A stretch of DNA of 64,000 nucleotides, from NCBI GenBank assembly GCA_017883205.1, contig JADGNZ010000002.1, forward strand, positions 184,869 through 248,868, written 5' to 3'. A model generated the notes under the pieces. It saw nothing but the letters and a program-made list of their open reading frames with translations, ran no database searches and was not told where the DNA came from. The first letter of the stretch is position 1. Every line of letters starts with the position of its first letter. Below are positions 8,888 through 17,552 of the stretch, piece by piece. The DNA is from Thermoanaerobaculia bacterium (GTDB taxonomy: Bacteria > Acidobacteriota > Thermoanaerobaculia > Gp7-AA8). Both the position numbers and the translations under genes were made by a program.

Positions 8888-11800
8888 ATGTTCGCAATCC
8901 GGCGCTTGCTCTGTGTCTCGTTCTTACTGTCGTCTCTGGTCGTGCCGCTTCACGCGGCGGTGACCGGTACCGTCATCAACATCGACGGAAAGGCGGTCAC
9001 GGGAGCGAAGGTGTCTCTCTTCGCGCCGGAGCTCATCGCCGCGCAGGGACCACGCTTGCAGTCAGCGGATCCGCAGCGAACGCCGCTGGCGACTGTCACG
9101 ACCGACTCCGGCGGCAAGTTCACCCTTGACGTCCCGAAGGATCAGATCATCGTCGATATCCGCGTCGAAGCCGCCGGTTACGCACCGTCAGGCAACCGGT
9201 ACACCGCAGACGACGACGCCGGCGCGATTCTCCTCGCCCAGGCGGCGCCCGTGCGCGGAACGATTACAGCGAACGGCAAGCCGGTCCCGAACGCTACCGT
9301 CGCCATCTACAGCGGCACTGGCGAGTACACGACGAAAACGGACACCGACGGTCACTACACCGCGCCCGATCCTTCCAAATGGGCGCTTCGCGTCATCGTG
9401 CTGCATCCCGATTACGCGGTGGTCGATGAGCTCATCGGTCCGAATGGGACGAAAAAGGGTCCCGATTTCTCGATGAGCACGGGAGTCGCCGTCACGGGCC
9501 GTGTCGTCGCCGAGGACGGCCAGACGCCGGCGGGAGACGCGCAGCTTTTCCTCGATGGCTGGCCGGCGGGCAAGTCGGCGGCCGACGGAACCTTCACGAT
9601 CGCGCACGCAAGAAAAGAGTGGGATTACGTCGAAGCGCAGTCCGCAAATCGCGTGGCCCGGCGGGCACGGACAGCCGGCGCTTCCCCAACGCTCAAACTC
9701 GCCAAAGGTGGCAGCGTGAGCGGCAGTGTGCGCGACGTGAAATCGCAGCTTCCCGTCGCCGGTGCACGCGTGGCCCTTGCGCCTTCGGGCGCGTTCGGCA
9801 GCCGGGAAGCTACACGCGACGCCATCACCGACGCTAAGGGCAACTTCACGATGTCGCCGGTCGCACCCGGCGCCTACGACGTGCGGCCGGCACGTCCCGA
9901 CTACGTCATCAACGGTGCCCAGGCGGTGATGGTGAAAGGCGCCGACGCGGTGCAGAAAGCACTCTACGCGACGGCGCGCGGCCGGATCAGCGGCACGGTC
10001 CTCGACGAAGACAAGCGGCCGGTTGCGGCAGCACACGTGGCCACCACTCGGGCGGCAGCGCGCAATGACATGTTTGCGATGATCGGGATGATGCGCGGCG
10101 GCGCAAGCGACGGCTACAGCGCGCCCGACGGCCACTTCGTCCTCCGCAACGTCGAGACGGACGCGGACCTGCACGTCGATGCGTTGAAGCGCGGCTATCC
10201 GGGAGCCAAATCGGCAACGCTCAAGCTCGTAGCCGGCGAGCGCAAGACCGGCGTGACGATCACGATCCCGCGCGGCATCGCCGTCACCGGCCACGTGACC
10301 GACAAGGACCACAAACCGCTTTCCGGAGTCGCAGTCGAGGCCATCGAAGCATCGGCCGATGCGATGGGCGGCGTGCGCCGCGTCGTCATGTCGACCCTCA
10401 TGGGCAATCGAAACGACGAGCAGGTGCGCACGGGAAGCGACGGTACCTTCTCGATCAAAGTCAAAGAGGGGACGTACGACCTCGCCTTCAATCGGGAAGG
10501 GTTCTCCGCCAAAACGGTACGCGGGACGAAAGTCGACGCAACGACCAAGCCGGTCGAGGTCACCCTCGAGCCGGGCGTCGAGATCAGCGGCCGGGTCACG
10601 CGCGGCGGCGCCGGCGTGGAAGGCGTCAACGTCCGGGCCATGTCGCAGGGCGGATTCCAGGGTGCGGTCACCGGCCCGGACGGCGCGTTCCGCATCGCCG
10701 ACCTCACACCCGGTCAGATGATGCTGATTGCCGCAAAACAGGATTCGTTCATCCAGGAGATGCGCCCCGTCACGGCGCCGACGAAGGACATCGTCATCGA
10801 ACTGCCTTCCGGCGGCCGCATCACGGGGCGCGTGCTCGACAAAGCCAGCCATGAGCCGATCACGTCGTTCATGGCCGGCGTCACAACCTCGCGCAGCGGC
10901 GGCGGGATGGTGATGATGATGCCGCCGATGCAGAAGCAGTTCACGAGCGACGACGGCACGTTTGTTCTGGAAGGGATCAAGCCCGGCTCGACGCAGGTGG
11001 TCGTCAACGCTCCCGGTTACACGACGGCGCGCGTTCCGAACATTGAAGTTGAGGACGGTAAGACGGCGCCCGACGTCGAGGTCGACGTCGAGACGGGAGC
11101 GAAGCTGACGGGCCGCGTTACCGGTACGGACGGCAGCCCGGTCGCGGGCGTCTCCGTCCGGGAAGATCAGATGGGCGGCGGAGGCGGCCGTGTCATGCGC
11201 TTCGACGCCACCGACACGGGCGGAACAACGGATCCGAACGGCGACTACACGATCGATACGCTGGAGCCCGGCGAGAAAACGTTTACGTTTTCCCGGGGAG
11301 GCTACATCGCCCAGCAGCAGACGGTGACGATGGCAGCAGCAAAAGAGACGCGGCTCGATGTGCAACTCTCCAGCGGTCTTCGCGCCACCGGCTTCGTCGT
11401 CACCGACGGCGGCGCGCCGATTCCGGACACCATGGTGCGCGCGGCGTCGGCCAGCGAAATGGACGGCGGGCGTCAGGCAACAACGGACAGCAACGGCGCC
11501 TTTGCAATCGAAGCGCTCGCACCCGGCCATTACACGTTCACAGCAATGAAGAACGGCTTCGCACCGGCCACGCTTCGCGACGTTGACATCGCCACATCGG
11601 GGCCGGTACGCGTGGTCCTGAAAAGCGGCGGCGTGATCAGCGGCCATGTGAATGGGTTGACGCAGCAGGAGTTGGATCAGACGACCGTCTCGGCGAGTGT
11701 TTCCGGCGGCGGCGGCGGCCCGTTTGGCGGTGGCGGAGGCGTGTCCACACCGGTCGACAGCGCCGGCAACTTCCGCATGGAAGGAGCACCCTCGGGCACC

Positions 11801-12928
11801 GTGCGGATCTCCGCTCGCACTGGAGCGATGTTCGGCGGGGCGAGCAAGACGGCGGCGCCGAAAACTGTGGAGCTCGAGCCGGGCGGCACCGCCCAGGTCG
11901 ACATCGACTTCAAGTCGTCCACGGTAATCAGCGGCCGCATCGTGAGAAACGGTAGCCCCGTCGCCGGCGCTCAGGTCACCTTCATTCCTCGGGGCGCAAA
12001 GAGCCAGACCGTCTCCAGCGCGAGCTCGGACTCCAACGGCCATTACGAAGTGAACAGCCTCGATGACGGTACGTACATGGTGCAGGTCATCGACATGGCC
12101 CGGCTCAGCCCGTTCTCGACGCAATACGAAGTCCACGGCTCCGATACTTTCGACATCACCATCAAGACCGTGACCGTCCGCGGCCGCGTGGTGGATGCCG
12201 CGGATACGCATCCGCTCAACGAAGCCACCGTCGATCTGCGCCAGGCCACCGGCCAGTCGATCTTCGGCGGCGGTGCCGGCCAGACCGATGCGGACGGACG
12301 CTTCACCATCGAGAACGTCGCCGCCGGTACGTACCAGATCACTGCCGACAAGAGCGGCTACGGTCACGACTCGCGACAGATCACGATCAGCGACTCCGAT
12401 CCTGACCCGGTGCAGTTCCAGCTCTCACCGAGCGACGGCATCACGATTCGTGCGGTCGACACGCGGGACAACACGCCGCTCACCGTGAACGTCCTCCGCG
12501 TCGTCGACGCGCAAGGGAACGAGCTGCCGTCATCGTCGGGATTCTTCGGCAACAGCAGCGAGACCGTGAAACTGGCGCTCGCTCCCGGCGTCTACACCGT
12601 GACGGTCGTCGCCCGCAACTACGCGTCGCAAACGCTGTCGATGTCCTCCCCTTCGCAACAGGTGGTCCGCTTCTCCCCCGGCGGAACGATAGTCCTGCAC
12701 TCAAAGGACTCGACCACCCGCCGCGCCCGCCTCGTCGATGCCGCCGGCGTCACACACGGCCTCAATCCGATCTCGCAGGGGATCTCGTCTCTGCCTCCCG
12801 GCACAACGCAAATCAACAACGTGGCCGCGGGCCACTACACACTCCAGATTCTCGATAACACGGACCGGATCACGAAGACGGTGGAGATCGATGTCATCGA
12901 CGGGCAGCAGAGTAATTACGATGTGTAG
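8888..12928 (+). CDS. Giant secreted carboxypeptidase-regulatory-like repeat protein
   Basis: 1346 residues from the ATG at 8888, preceded by GGGAGGAAAACC; a longer frame to 8648 runs antisense to the neighbouring gene. A signal peptide (MFAIRRLLCVSFLLSSLVVP, cleavage after LHA) leads into about a dozen beta-sandwich units of the carboxypeptidase regulatory-like type. Each carries a G.V.D..G.PV.GA.V strand, a D.DG.F.I..L..G.Y turn and an ending such as V.L..GG.ISG. Two glycine-rich loops interrupt the series (GGGGGPFGGGGG near residue 940). No enzyme domain or membrane anchor is seen. Such proteins are usually extracellular or envelope structural or ligand-binding proteins. A toxin-antitoxin pair follows after 26 bases. 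Confidence 0.88.
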   Translation: MFAIRRLLCVSFLLSSLVVPLHAAVTGTVINIDGKAVTGAKVSLFAPELIAAQGPRLQSADPQRTPLATVTTDSGGKFTLDVPKDQIIVDIRVEAAGYAPSGNRYTADDDAGAILLAQAAPVRGTITANGKPVPNATVAIYSGTGEYTTKTDTDGHYTAPDPSKWALRVIVLHPDYAVVDELIGPNGTKKGPDFSMSTGVAVTGRVVAEDGQTPAGDAQLFLDGWPAGKSAADGTFTIAHARKEWDYVEAQSANRVARRARTAGASPTLKLAKGGSVSGSVRDVKSQLPVAGARVALAPSGAFGSREATRDAITDAKGNFTMSPVAPGAYDVRPARPDYVINGAQAVMVKGADAVQKALYATARGRISGTVLDEDKRPVAAAHVATTRAAARNDMFAMIGMMRGGASDGYSAPDGHFVLRNVETDADLHVDALKRGYPGAKSATLKLVAGERKTGVTITIPRGIAVTGHVTDKDHKPLSGVAVEAIEASADAMGGVRRVVMSTLMGNRNDEQVRTGSDGTFSIKVKEGTYDLAFNREGFSAKTVRGTKVDATTKPVEVTLEPGVEISGRVTRGGAGVEGVNVRAMSQGGFQGAVTGPDGAFRIADLTPGQMMLIAAKQDSFIQEMRPVTAPTKDIVIELPSGGRITGRVLDKASHEPITSFMAGVTTSRSGGGMVMMMPPMQKQFTSDDGTFVLEGIKPGSTQVVVNAPGYTTARVPNIEVEDGKTAPDVEVDVETGAKLTGRVTGTDGSPVAGVSVREDQMGGGGGRVMRFDATDTGGTTDPNGDYTIDTLEPGEKTFTFSRGGYIAQQQTVTMAAAKETRLDVQLSSGLRATGFVVTDGGAPIPDTMVRAASASEMDGGRQATTDSNGAFAIEALAPGHYTFTAMKNGFAPATLRDVDIATSGPVRVVLKSGGVISGHVNGLTQQELDQTTVSASVSGGGGGPFGGGGGVSTPVDSAGNFRMEGAPSGTVRISARTGAMFGGASKTAAPKTVELEPGGTAQVDIDFKSSTVISGRIVRNGSPVAGAQVTFIPRGAKSQTVSSASSDSNGHYEVNSLDDGTYMVQVIDMARLSPFSTQYEVHGSDTFDITIKTVTVRGRVVDAADTHPLNEATVDLRQATGQSIFGGGAGQTDADGRFTIENVAAGTYQITADKSGYGHDSRQITISDSDPDPVQFQLSPSDGITIRAVDTRDNTPLTVNVLRVVDAQGNELPSSSGFFGNSSETVKLALAPGVYTVTVVARNYASQTLSMSSPSQQVVRFSPGGTIVLHSKDSTTRRARLVDAAGVTHGLNPISQGISSLPPGTTQINNVAAGHYTLQILDNTDRITKTVEIDVIDGQQSNYDV

Positions 12929-12954
12929 GCGAGTCGTGATATCATTTTGCTATC

Positions 12955-13188
12955 ATGAACGTTCTCATACGCGATCTCGACGAGAAGACAGTCAGCGAAC
13001 TCAAGAAGCGGGCGGAGAAAGGCAATCGATCGCTGCAGGCTGAGCTGAAGGCGATTATTGAGGAGGCTGCAGCTCGCGACTGGCAACGCACTTGGGCCGC
13101 GGCGGACCAAATCTTCGAGGAGCTGCGCGCGACCGGCCGGAAGTTCTCTGACACCACTGAGTTGTTGCGAGAGGATCGCGAGCGGTGA
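12955..13188 (+). CDS. FitA/VapB-like ribbon-helix-helix antitoxin
   Basis: 77 residues. The N-terminal part reads MNVLIRDLDEKTVSELKKRA, then a helix continuing LQAELKAIIEEAA: a short beta strand and two helices typical of the FitA-type ribbon-helix-helix antitoxins, which dimerise, bind their own promoter and neutralise a PIN-domain toxin through the C-terminal tail. The stop overlaps the GTG start of the toxin gene by four bases, the usual arrangement for a translationally coupled module. Only 26 bases separate it from the preceding gene, so its autoregulated promoter would lie in or just before the end of that gene. Confidence 0.88.
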   Translation: MNVLIRDLDEKTVSELKKRAEKGNRSLQAELKAIIEEAAARDWQRTWAAADQIFEELRATGRKFSDTTELLREDRER

Positions 13189-13610
13189 CGTTGTGGGTCC
13201 TGGATGCCAGCGTCGTCATCAAATGGTTCATCCCAGAAGATGACAGCGCTGCTGCAATTGAGCTCCGAGCGTCTGTTGCCGGATTCGCAGCGCCCGATCT
13301 GCTCTTCGTCGAGTCTGCCAACATTCTCTGGAAGCTGGTGAAGCGAGGGGAGATCGAGCCAGAGCGAGCGGCCGCGATTATTGACGAGATTGCCGCCGCG
13401 TCTTGGGTCGTCTACGCAAACCAGAGCCTTGCACGCGACGCAATCGATCTGGCGCTGGCCAGTGGTGCTAGTGCATACGATGCCTCGTACGTTGCCCTTG
13501 CGGTTCGTCTCGATACCATCTGCATCACCGCTGATCGCAGACTCGTTCAAAAGCTGGTCGGAACACCCAGCGAGGCTCATGTCCGGCTTCTCGCCGACTA
13601 CACGAACTAA
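13185..13610 (+). CDS. vapC: PIN-domain toxin ribonuclease (VapC/FitB-like)
   Basis: 141 residues, starting at a GTG that overlaps the antitoxin stop. The PIN fold's acidic metal-binding residues are in their expected places: Asp7 in VLDASVVIKWF, Glu43 in FVESANILWK, Asp99 in AYDASYVALA and Asp117 in ITADRRL. Members of this family are Mg-dependent endoribonucleases that act on tRNA or rRNA when released from the antitoxin. All four residues are intact, so it should be active. Convergent with the next gene, whose stop lies three bases away. Confidence 0.92.
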   Translation: MTLWVLDASVVIKWFIPEDDSAAAIELRASVAGFAAPDLLFVESANILWKLVKRGEIEPERAAAIIDEIAAASWVVYANQSLARDAIDLALASGASAYDASYVALAVRLDTICITADRRLVQKLVGTPSEAHVRLLADYTN

Positions 13611-13613
13611 CTC

Positions 13614-14225
13614 TTACTGCTCGTCGTGTTCATCGTGCTCGTCGATGAGCGGCGGCTCGGGGACATCGGCCACCACGTCGTGCGGGACGTTCTCGAGCCG
13701 CGGTACTGCGGGGCCGCCGAAGTTCTTGCGGTATTTCTCGAGGCGCTTGAAGAGGTGGTGCAGGTCGTAGGTCAGGCGCAGGACTGTACGGCGGAGCTTG
13801 TACTTCACGCGCTTGAACGCTTCCAAGTCGTCGCCGCGTAGTGTGGGCAGGAATGACTGGATCTCCGAGATCCGCTTGCGCACTTTCTCGAGGTCTTTGT
13901 CCTGAACGTTGACGAAGACTTCCTGGCCGGCGATGAGCATCGGCTCGGTTCCGGTCATCTGATCGTCGAACCAGTGCCAGAGCTGGATCAGGTCGATGCG
14001 GCGGCCTTTGGATAGAAAACGGGTTTCCAGCAGATCCTGCCGGAAATAGCCGAGGAGCTTGCGGTCGTCGGCGTGGTTGAACTCGTCGTCGGTCAGGTTG
14101 CGGGTGTTCCAGACCGCGTAACGGATGATGTCGTTACGCGTTCCGCGAAGCTGGCGGAGCGTCTCATCGAGGACTTTGAAAGGTACCTGAGCGAGCGTTT
14201 GCGGCTCGGGCTGGGTCACGGGCAT
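13614..14225 (-). CDS. Hypothetical protein with acidic C-terminus
   Basis: 203 residues from the ATG at 14225 (MPVTQPEPQTLAQVPFKVLD). A longer frame to 14546 runs antisense into the metallopeptidase coding region, has a Ser/Arg/Pro-rich shadow composition and is rejected. The protein is soluble, rich in charged and aromatic residues (LIQLWHWFDDQMTG, VFVNVQDKDLEKVRKRISE) with a helical core and a His/Asp/Glu-rich end (IDEHDEHDEQ). I do not recognise the family. It follows the metallopeptidase gene by 40 bases on the same strand and may be cotranscribed with it. Confidence 0.7.
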   Translation of the reverse strand: MPVTQPEPQTLAQVPFKVLDETLRQLRGTRNDIIRYAVWNTRNLTDDEFNHADDRKLLGYFRQDLLETRFLSKGRRIDLIQLWHWFDDQMTGTEPMLIAGQEVFVNVQDKDLEKVRKRISEIQSFLPTLRGDDLEAFKRVKYKLRRTVLRLTYDLHHLFKRLEKYRKNFGGPAVPRLENVPHDVVADVPEPPLIDEHDEHDEQ

Positions 14226-14265
14226 GGGCCTGAAGAATACAACACTGAATCGAAGAGCGGCTCCA

Positions 14266-17200
14266 TCACTGCGCCGGAACGAAGATCGGATCGCCGGTGG
14301 CGTTGTCGATGACGGAGGCCCAGGCGATGGCGCCGGTGTCGCCCGAGAGCAGTTGCGCTTCGATGCGCCCGTCCGCGACCGTCGCGTCGATCGGGAACTG
14401 AACGGCCTGCAGCGGGTGGACCGTGCGGTCGATGACGTCGAGCGAATGACCGGCGGCATCGAACAGCGTGAAGCGGACGACGGCGTCGAGGGTGCCCGCG
14501 TTGATTGCGCCCGCGTTCGTGCGGAAGGTGGACGAATGCTCGACATGGAGAAGCTCGCGCGCAGGGCCAGCCGGCGTCAGCGGGAGAAAGCCTTCGTTCG
14601 CGCGGGCGAGCGGGATGAACTGGCCGTAGGTTCCGGTACTGGCCGTGTTGAACGTGCGCGACGTGGCCACAAGCGTTCCGGAGAGATCGGCGCGAACGGT
14701 GCCGAATGCGCCGGGCCGGCCGAAGTAGGTGCCGACGGCATCTTCGATCCGAACGGCCTGATGGGCACTCACCGTCCCATGCTTCGTGATCCGCTCGCCG
14801 GAGATCGAATCGATGTACGTCAGATCGAAGGCACCGCCCGCATCGCCGAACGCGCTGATGACGATGTCGCTGCGCCAGAGCGAGCTGACTCCGGGCTGGC
14901 TGATGACCGGCGCGACGAACGCGCCAGCCTGCGGCTGCGACGCACCAACGTAGATCGGATCCCCGCTCCGGTTGTCGATCACAGAGCCGTAGGCAACGAT
15001 CCGGGCGTCGCCGCTGATCACCTGCAACTCCGCCGTCATCAGCGCGGCGCCTGTTGCAGGAAACTGCAACTGCGTGAAGGGCACGATCGGGTAGTCGTGC
15101 TGCGAGACGACGGTCCCGCTCGCCGCATCGAACAGCGTCACGCGAGCGGTACCGTCGCTGCCGTTCACTTCGGCAAAGCCGAGGTTCGTGCGGAAGTCTG
15201 CGGTGGCGAGGATGTGCGGAACGTCGGCGAGCGTCGCTGCATCCGTCGTCGCCACCGCCGGAATGAACTGGCCGTAGGTGCCCGGGCCTCCCGTGGTGAC
15301 TTTCGTGAATGTGCGGCTGGTGATGATCAGCGCGTCTGTGTCGCCGAGAAACTCGAGCTGGCCGACGCCGCTCGTCTGCATCAACGTGGCAACGACGTCA
15401 TCGAGCGCCATGACCTGCTGCGGCGCCACCGCGAGCTTGACGGCTGCGAAATGTCCCCACCCTTCTTCGCCCGCTCTCGTGAAGATCGCTGTAACGTTCG
15501 CCTGCCTGCTACCGCCGTTGAAGAGCCGCACGTCGCTCTGCCAGCTCGTGCCGCTCTCGCCGGGCGTGTGCGCGACGGCAGCGATGTGTTTCCGCGGCGC
15601 GAACGACGCCGGCCGCGTCGTTGCCGGCACGTCGCCGACGTACGTGATGCCGAGCGACCACGAAATCAGCGTTCCGCTGCTTTGGGGCTGCAGATCGCGC
15701 ACGTTGAGCGTCCATTGGCCATTCGCCGCGCGGCCGTGAAAGACATCGAGCCGGTCCACAGTGTCGGCATCGATCCCATAGGTCACCGGCGAGAACGCTG
15801 CATGGTCTGTCGAAGGGTTCTGCAAAATCGCCGTGGTGCCGTCCGGAGCGATAAGGCTGATCTGCAGATCGCCTCGGGACGGATGAACGATGTTGACGCT
15901 GACCACGAGCCGTTCGATCGAGCGCGCGTCGGTGATCTCGAGCGTCGGCATCACTCCTCGGGGCGCTGCGTCCGGAATCAACAGTCCGTGCTGCGGCGAC
16001 TGCGTGAACGTCACGTCGCCGCGCGGCGTGCGGTCGCAATCGGATGCGGCGAGAATCAGGCGGGCGATAAACGCGGAGCAGATCGCGGCTCCATGAGCGC
16101 CACCGTTGAGAATGCGGTCGGCATCGATCAGCTTACGAGCCTGGATCGCGTAGGTCGGATCGGACGGCGCGCCGAACATCGACTCGAGGACCAGCGTATC
16201 CGCCATCGGCCGGCCGGCCGCGACGCCGTGACGCTGCACGAGCGTATCGAAGATCTCGCGGAGCGCGGAGGACCAGATCTCTCCGTTCTTGTGTTCTGTG
16301 CCGGAGGTCTCCCCGATGATGTAATCGTTCATCGTCTTGGCGCTGTCGACACGGCGAAGACAGTCCGCACCATCCGGATAGCCGCAGTTCTGCGAGGAAT
16401 CGTCGCCAAAGCATCGGGCATCCCACTCCGCGAGGCAGTACGGATCGCGGCCTGTGCCCAAGCCGGGCACGTAGTTCGACGAGTAGGCCCAGTAGTCGCT
16501 GTAGCCCTCGCCCATTGCCCGCGACTGGCTGGAGGACGTTCCGAAGAAAACCGATGGCGCGACCCAGTCCTGAATGGCGTGACAGAACTCGTGCAACAGA
16601 ATATCCGAGTCCTCGGCGTCATCGACGCCGCCATCGCCAAAATAGAGCTTCCCTTGCCCGGGCGTCGCGCTGCCGACATAGAGCGAGTTGTCGGCACCCG
16701 AGACCGAATGCGGATCGACCGGAATGGAGTAGGCGACAATCCGCCGCGAGCCCGTGTAGCCGAGCGATTGCAGATAGCGCTGGCTGCGGTCGAGATGAAA
16801 GTAGGTGTTGACCTCTTCGAACTGCGGCTGGCTGCGGTCGAAGAGCAGTGATTGGGAAGCGTCGGCGTGAGGAGTCGACGGCGCATCGGTATCGACGATC
16901 TGAACATTCGGTCCGGCGAGCATCCCGGTGGGATTGAGCTCCAGAAGATCGACCAGCGAATACGCCGCATCCGGCACGGCAGAGGCTGCGTCGTTCTGAT
17001 CGCGCAGCGAAGGATCGTTCAACCTGGTTACCGGATTCGGATCGAAAACGCGCGCGCTTGCCGTGATTCGCGCGAAGAGCGGTTTTGAGAGCAGCAGCGC
17101 TCCGGTGACGGCATCGACGTAATGCGCGACCGGCTCGTGCGGATTTTCTTCAACGACGACACGCCAGACCGGCCGCGCTTCTCCGGCCACGTTGACAGCG

Positions 17201-17496
17201 GCCATTTGCTGATCGCGAACCTCGCCCGCCGGCAGCACCCAGAGTGCCGACTGCCTGGCGATGAGTGACCGCTTCGGAGCGGCGGATGCGATGGCACGAT
17301 GAAGCTCGTGCGTGATGCCGTTGCGATCGACTCGCTCGATCACTTCGCCGCCCAGGACCGGGAGCCCGTCGACATATTGCGTGTAGTGGCGGTACGTGCC
17401 GATGAGCGACTCGCGCTGGTAATCGAGGCGCAGATCCTGACCGTTGAGGGCAATCGCGGAGATGAGGAGAACGAAGGGGACGACGACGAGCCGCAT
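14266..17496 (-). CDS. Secreted M36-like (fungalysin-type) metallopeptidase with P domain
   Basis: 1076 residues. A signal peptide (MRLVVVPFVLLISAIALNG) is followed by an FTP/PepSY-like propeptide region (about 25-150). The zinc peptidase domain has HEFCH at 302-306 and the third ligand region GEGYSDYW around 329-336. A proprotein-convertase-type P domain spans about 530-650 (LEITDARSIERLVVSVNIVH through NGQWTLNVRD). The C-terminal 420 residues contain two related beta-rich segments (TPGESGTSWQSDVRLFNGGS and SQPGVSSLWRSDIVISAFGD) of a type common in secreted acidobacterial proteins. It should cleave proteins outside the cell after removal of the propeptide. It lies 56 bases downstream of the histidine kinase gene on the same strand. 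Confidence 0.88.
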   Translation of the reverse strand: MRLVVVPFVLLISAIALNGQDLRLDYQRESLIGTYRHYTQYVDGLPVLGGEVIERVDRNGITHELHRAIASAAPKRSLIARQSALWVLPAGEVRDQQMAAVNVAGEARPVWRVVVEENPHEPVAHYVDAVTGALLLSKPLFARITASARVFDPNPVTRLNDPSLRDQNDAASAVPDAAYSLVDLLELNPTGMLAGPNVQIVDTDAPSTPHADASQSLLFDRSQPQFEEVNTYFHLDRSQRYLQSLGYTGSRRIVAYSIPVDPHSVSGADNSLYVGSATPGQGKLYFGDGGVDDAEDSDILLHEFCHAIQDWVAPSVFFGTSSSQSRAMGEGYSDYWAYSSNYVPGLGTGRDPYCLAEWDARCFGDDSSQNCGYPDGADCLRRVDSAKTMNDYIIGETSGTEHKNGEIWSSALREIFDTLVQRHGVAAGRPMADTLVLESMFGAPSDPTYAIQARKLIDADRILNGGAHGAAICSAFIARLILAASDCDRTPRGDVTFTQSPQHGLLIPDAAPRGVMPTLEITDARSIERLVVSVNIVHPSRGDLQISLIAPDGTTAILQNPSTDHAAFSPVTYGIDADTVDRLDVFHGRAANGQWTLNVRDLQPQSSGTLISWSLGITYVGDVPATTRPASFAPRKHIAAVAHTPGESGTSWQSDVRLFNGGSRQANVTAIFTRAGEEGWGHFAAVKLAVAPQQVMALDDVVATLMQTSGVGQLEFLGDTDALIITSRTFTKVTTGGPGTYGQFIPAVATTDAATLADVPHILATADFRTNLGFAEVNGSDGTARVTLFDAASGTVVSQHDYPIVPFTQLQFPATGAALMTAELQVISGDARIVAYGSVIDNRSGDPIYVGASQPQAGAFVAPVISQPGVSSLWRSDIVISAFGDAGGAFDLTYIDSISGERITKHGTVSAHQAVRIEDAVGTYFGRPGAFGTVRADLSGTLVATSRTFNTASTGTYGQFIPLARANEGFLPLTPAGPARELLHVEHSSTFRTNAGAINAGTLDAVVRFTLFDAAGHSLDVIDRTVHPLQAVQFPIDATVADGRIEAQLLSGDTGAIAWASVIDNATGDPIFVPAQ

Positions 17497-17552
17497 CCGT
17501 CGCGAAAACCGCGCCCCTCCAGGGAAAATTCGGAGGTTGCTCCACGCCTCCG

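Noticed and set aside
9188..12367. 1059-codon antisense frame opposite the giant repeat protein
   Set aside because: Arg/His/Asp/Gly-rich composition typical of antisense reading of GC-rich genes; the plus-strand gene has signal peptide and clear repeated domains.
14224..16851. 875-codon antisense frame opposite the metallopeptidase
   Set aside because: No domain, Arg/Ala/Asp-rich; the opposite strand has the HEXXH motif and P domain.
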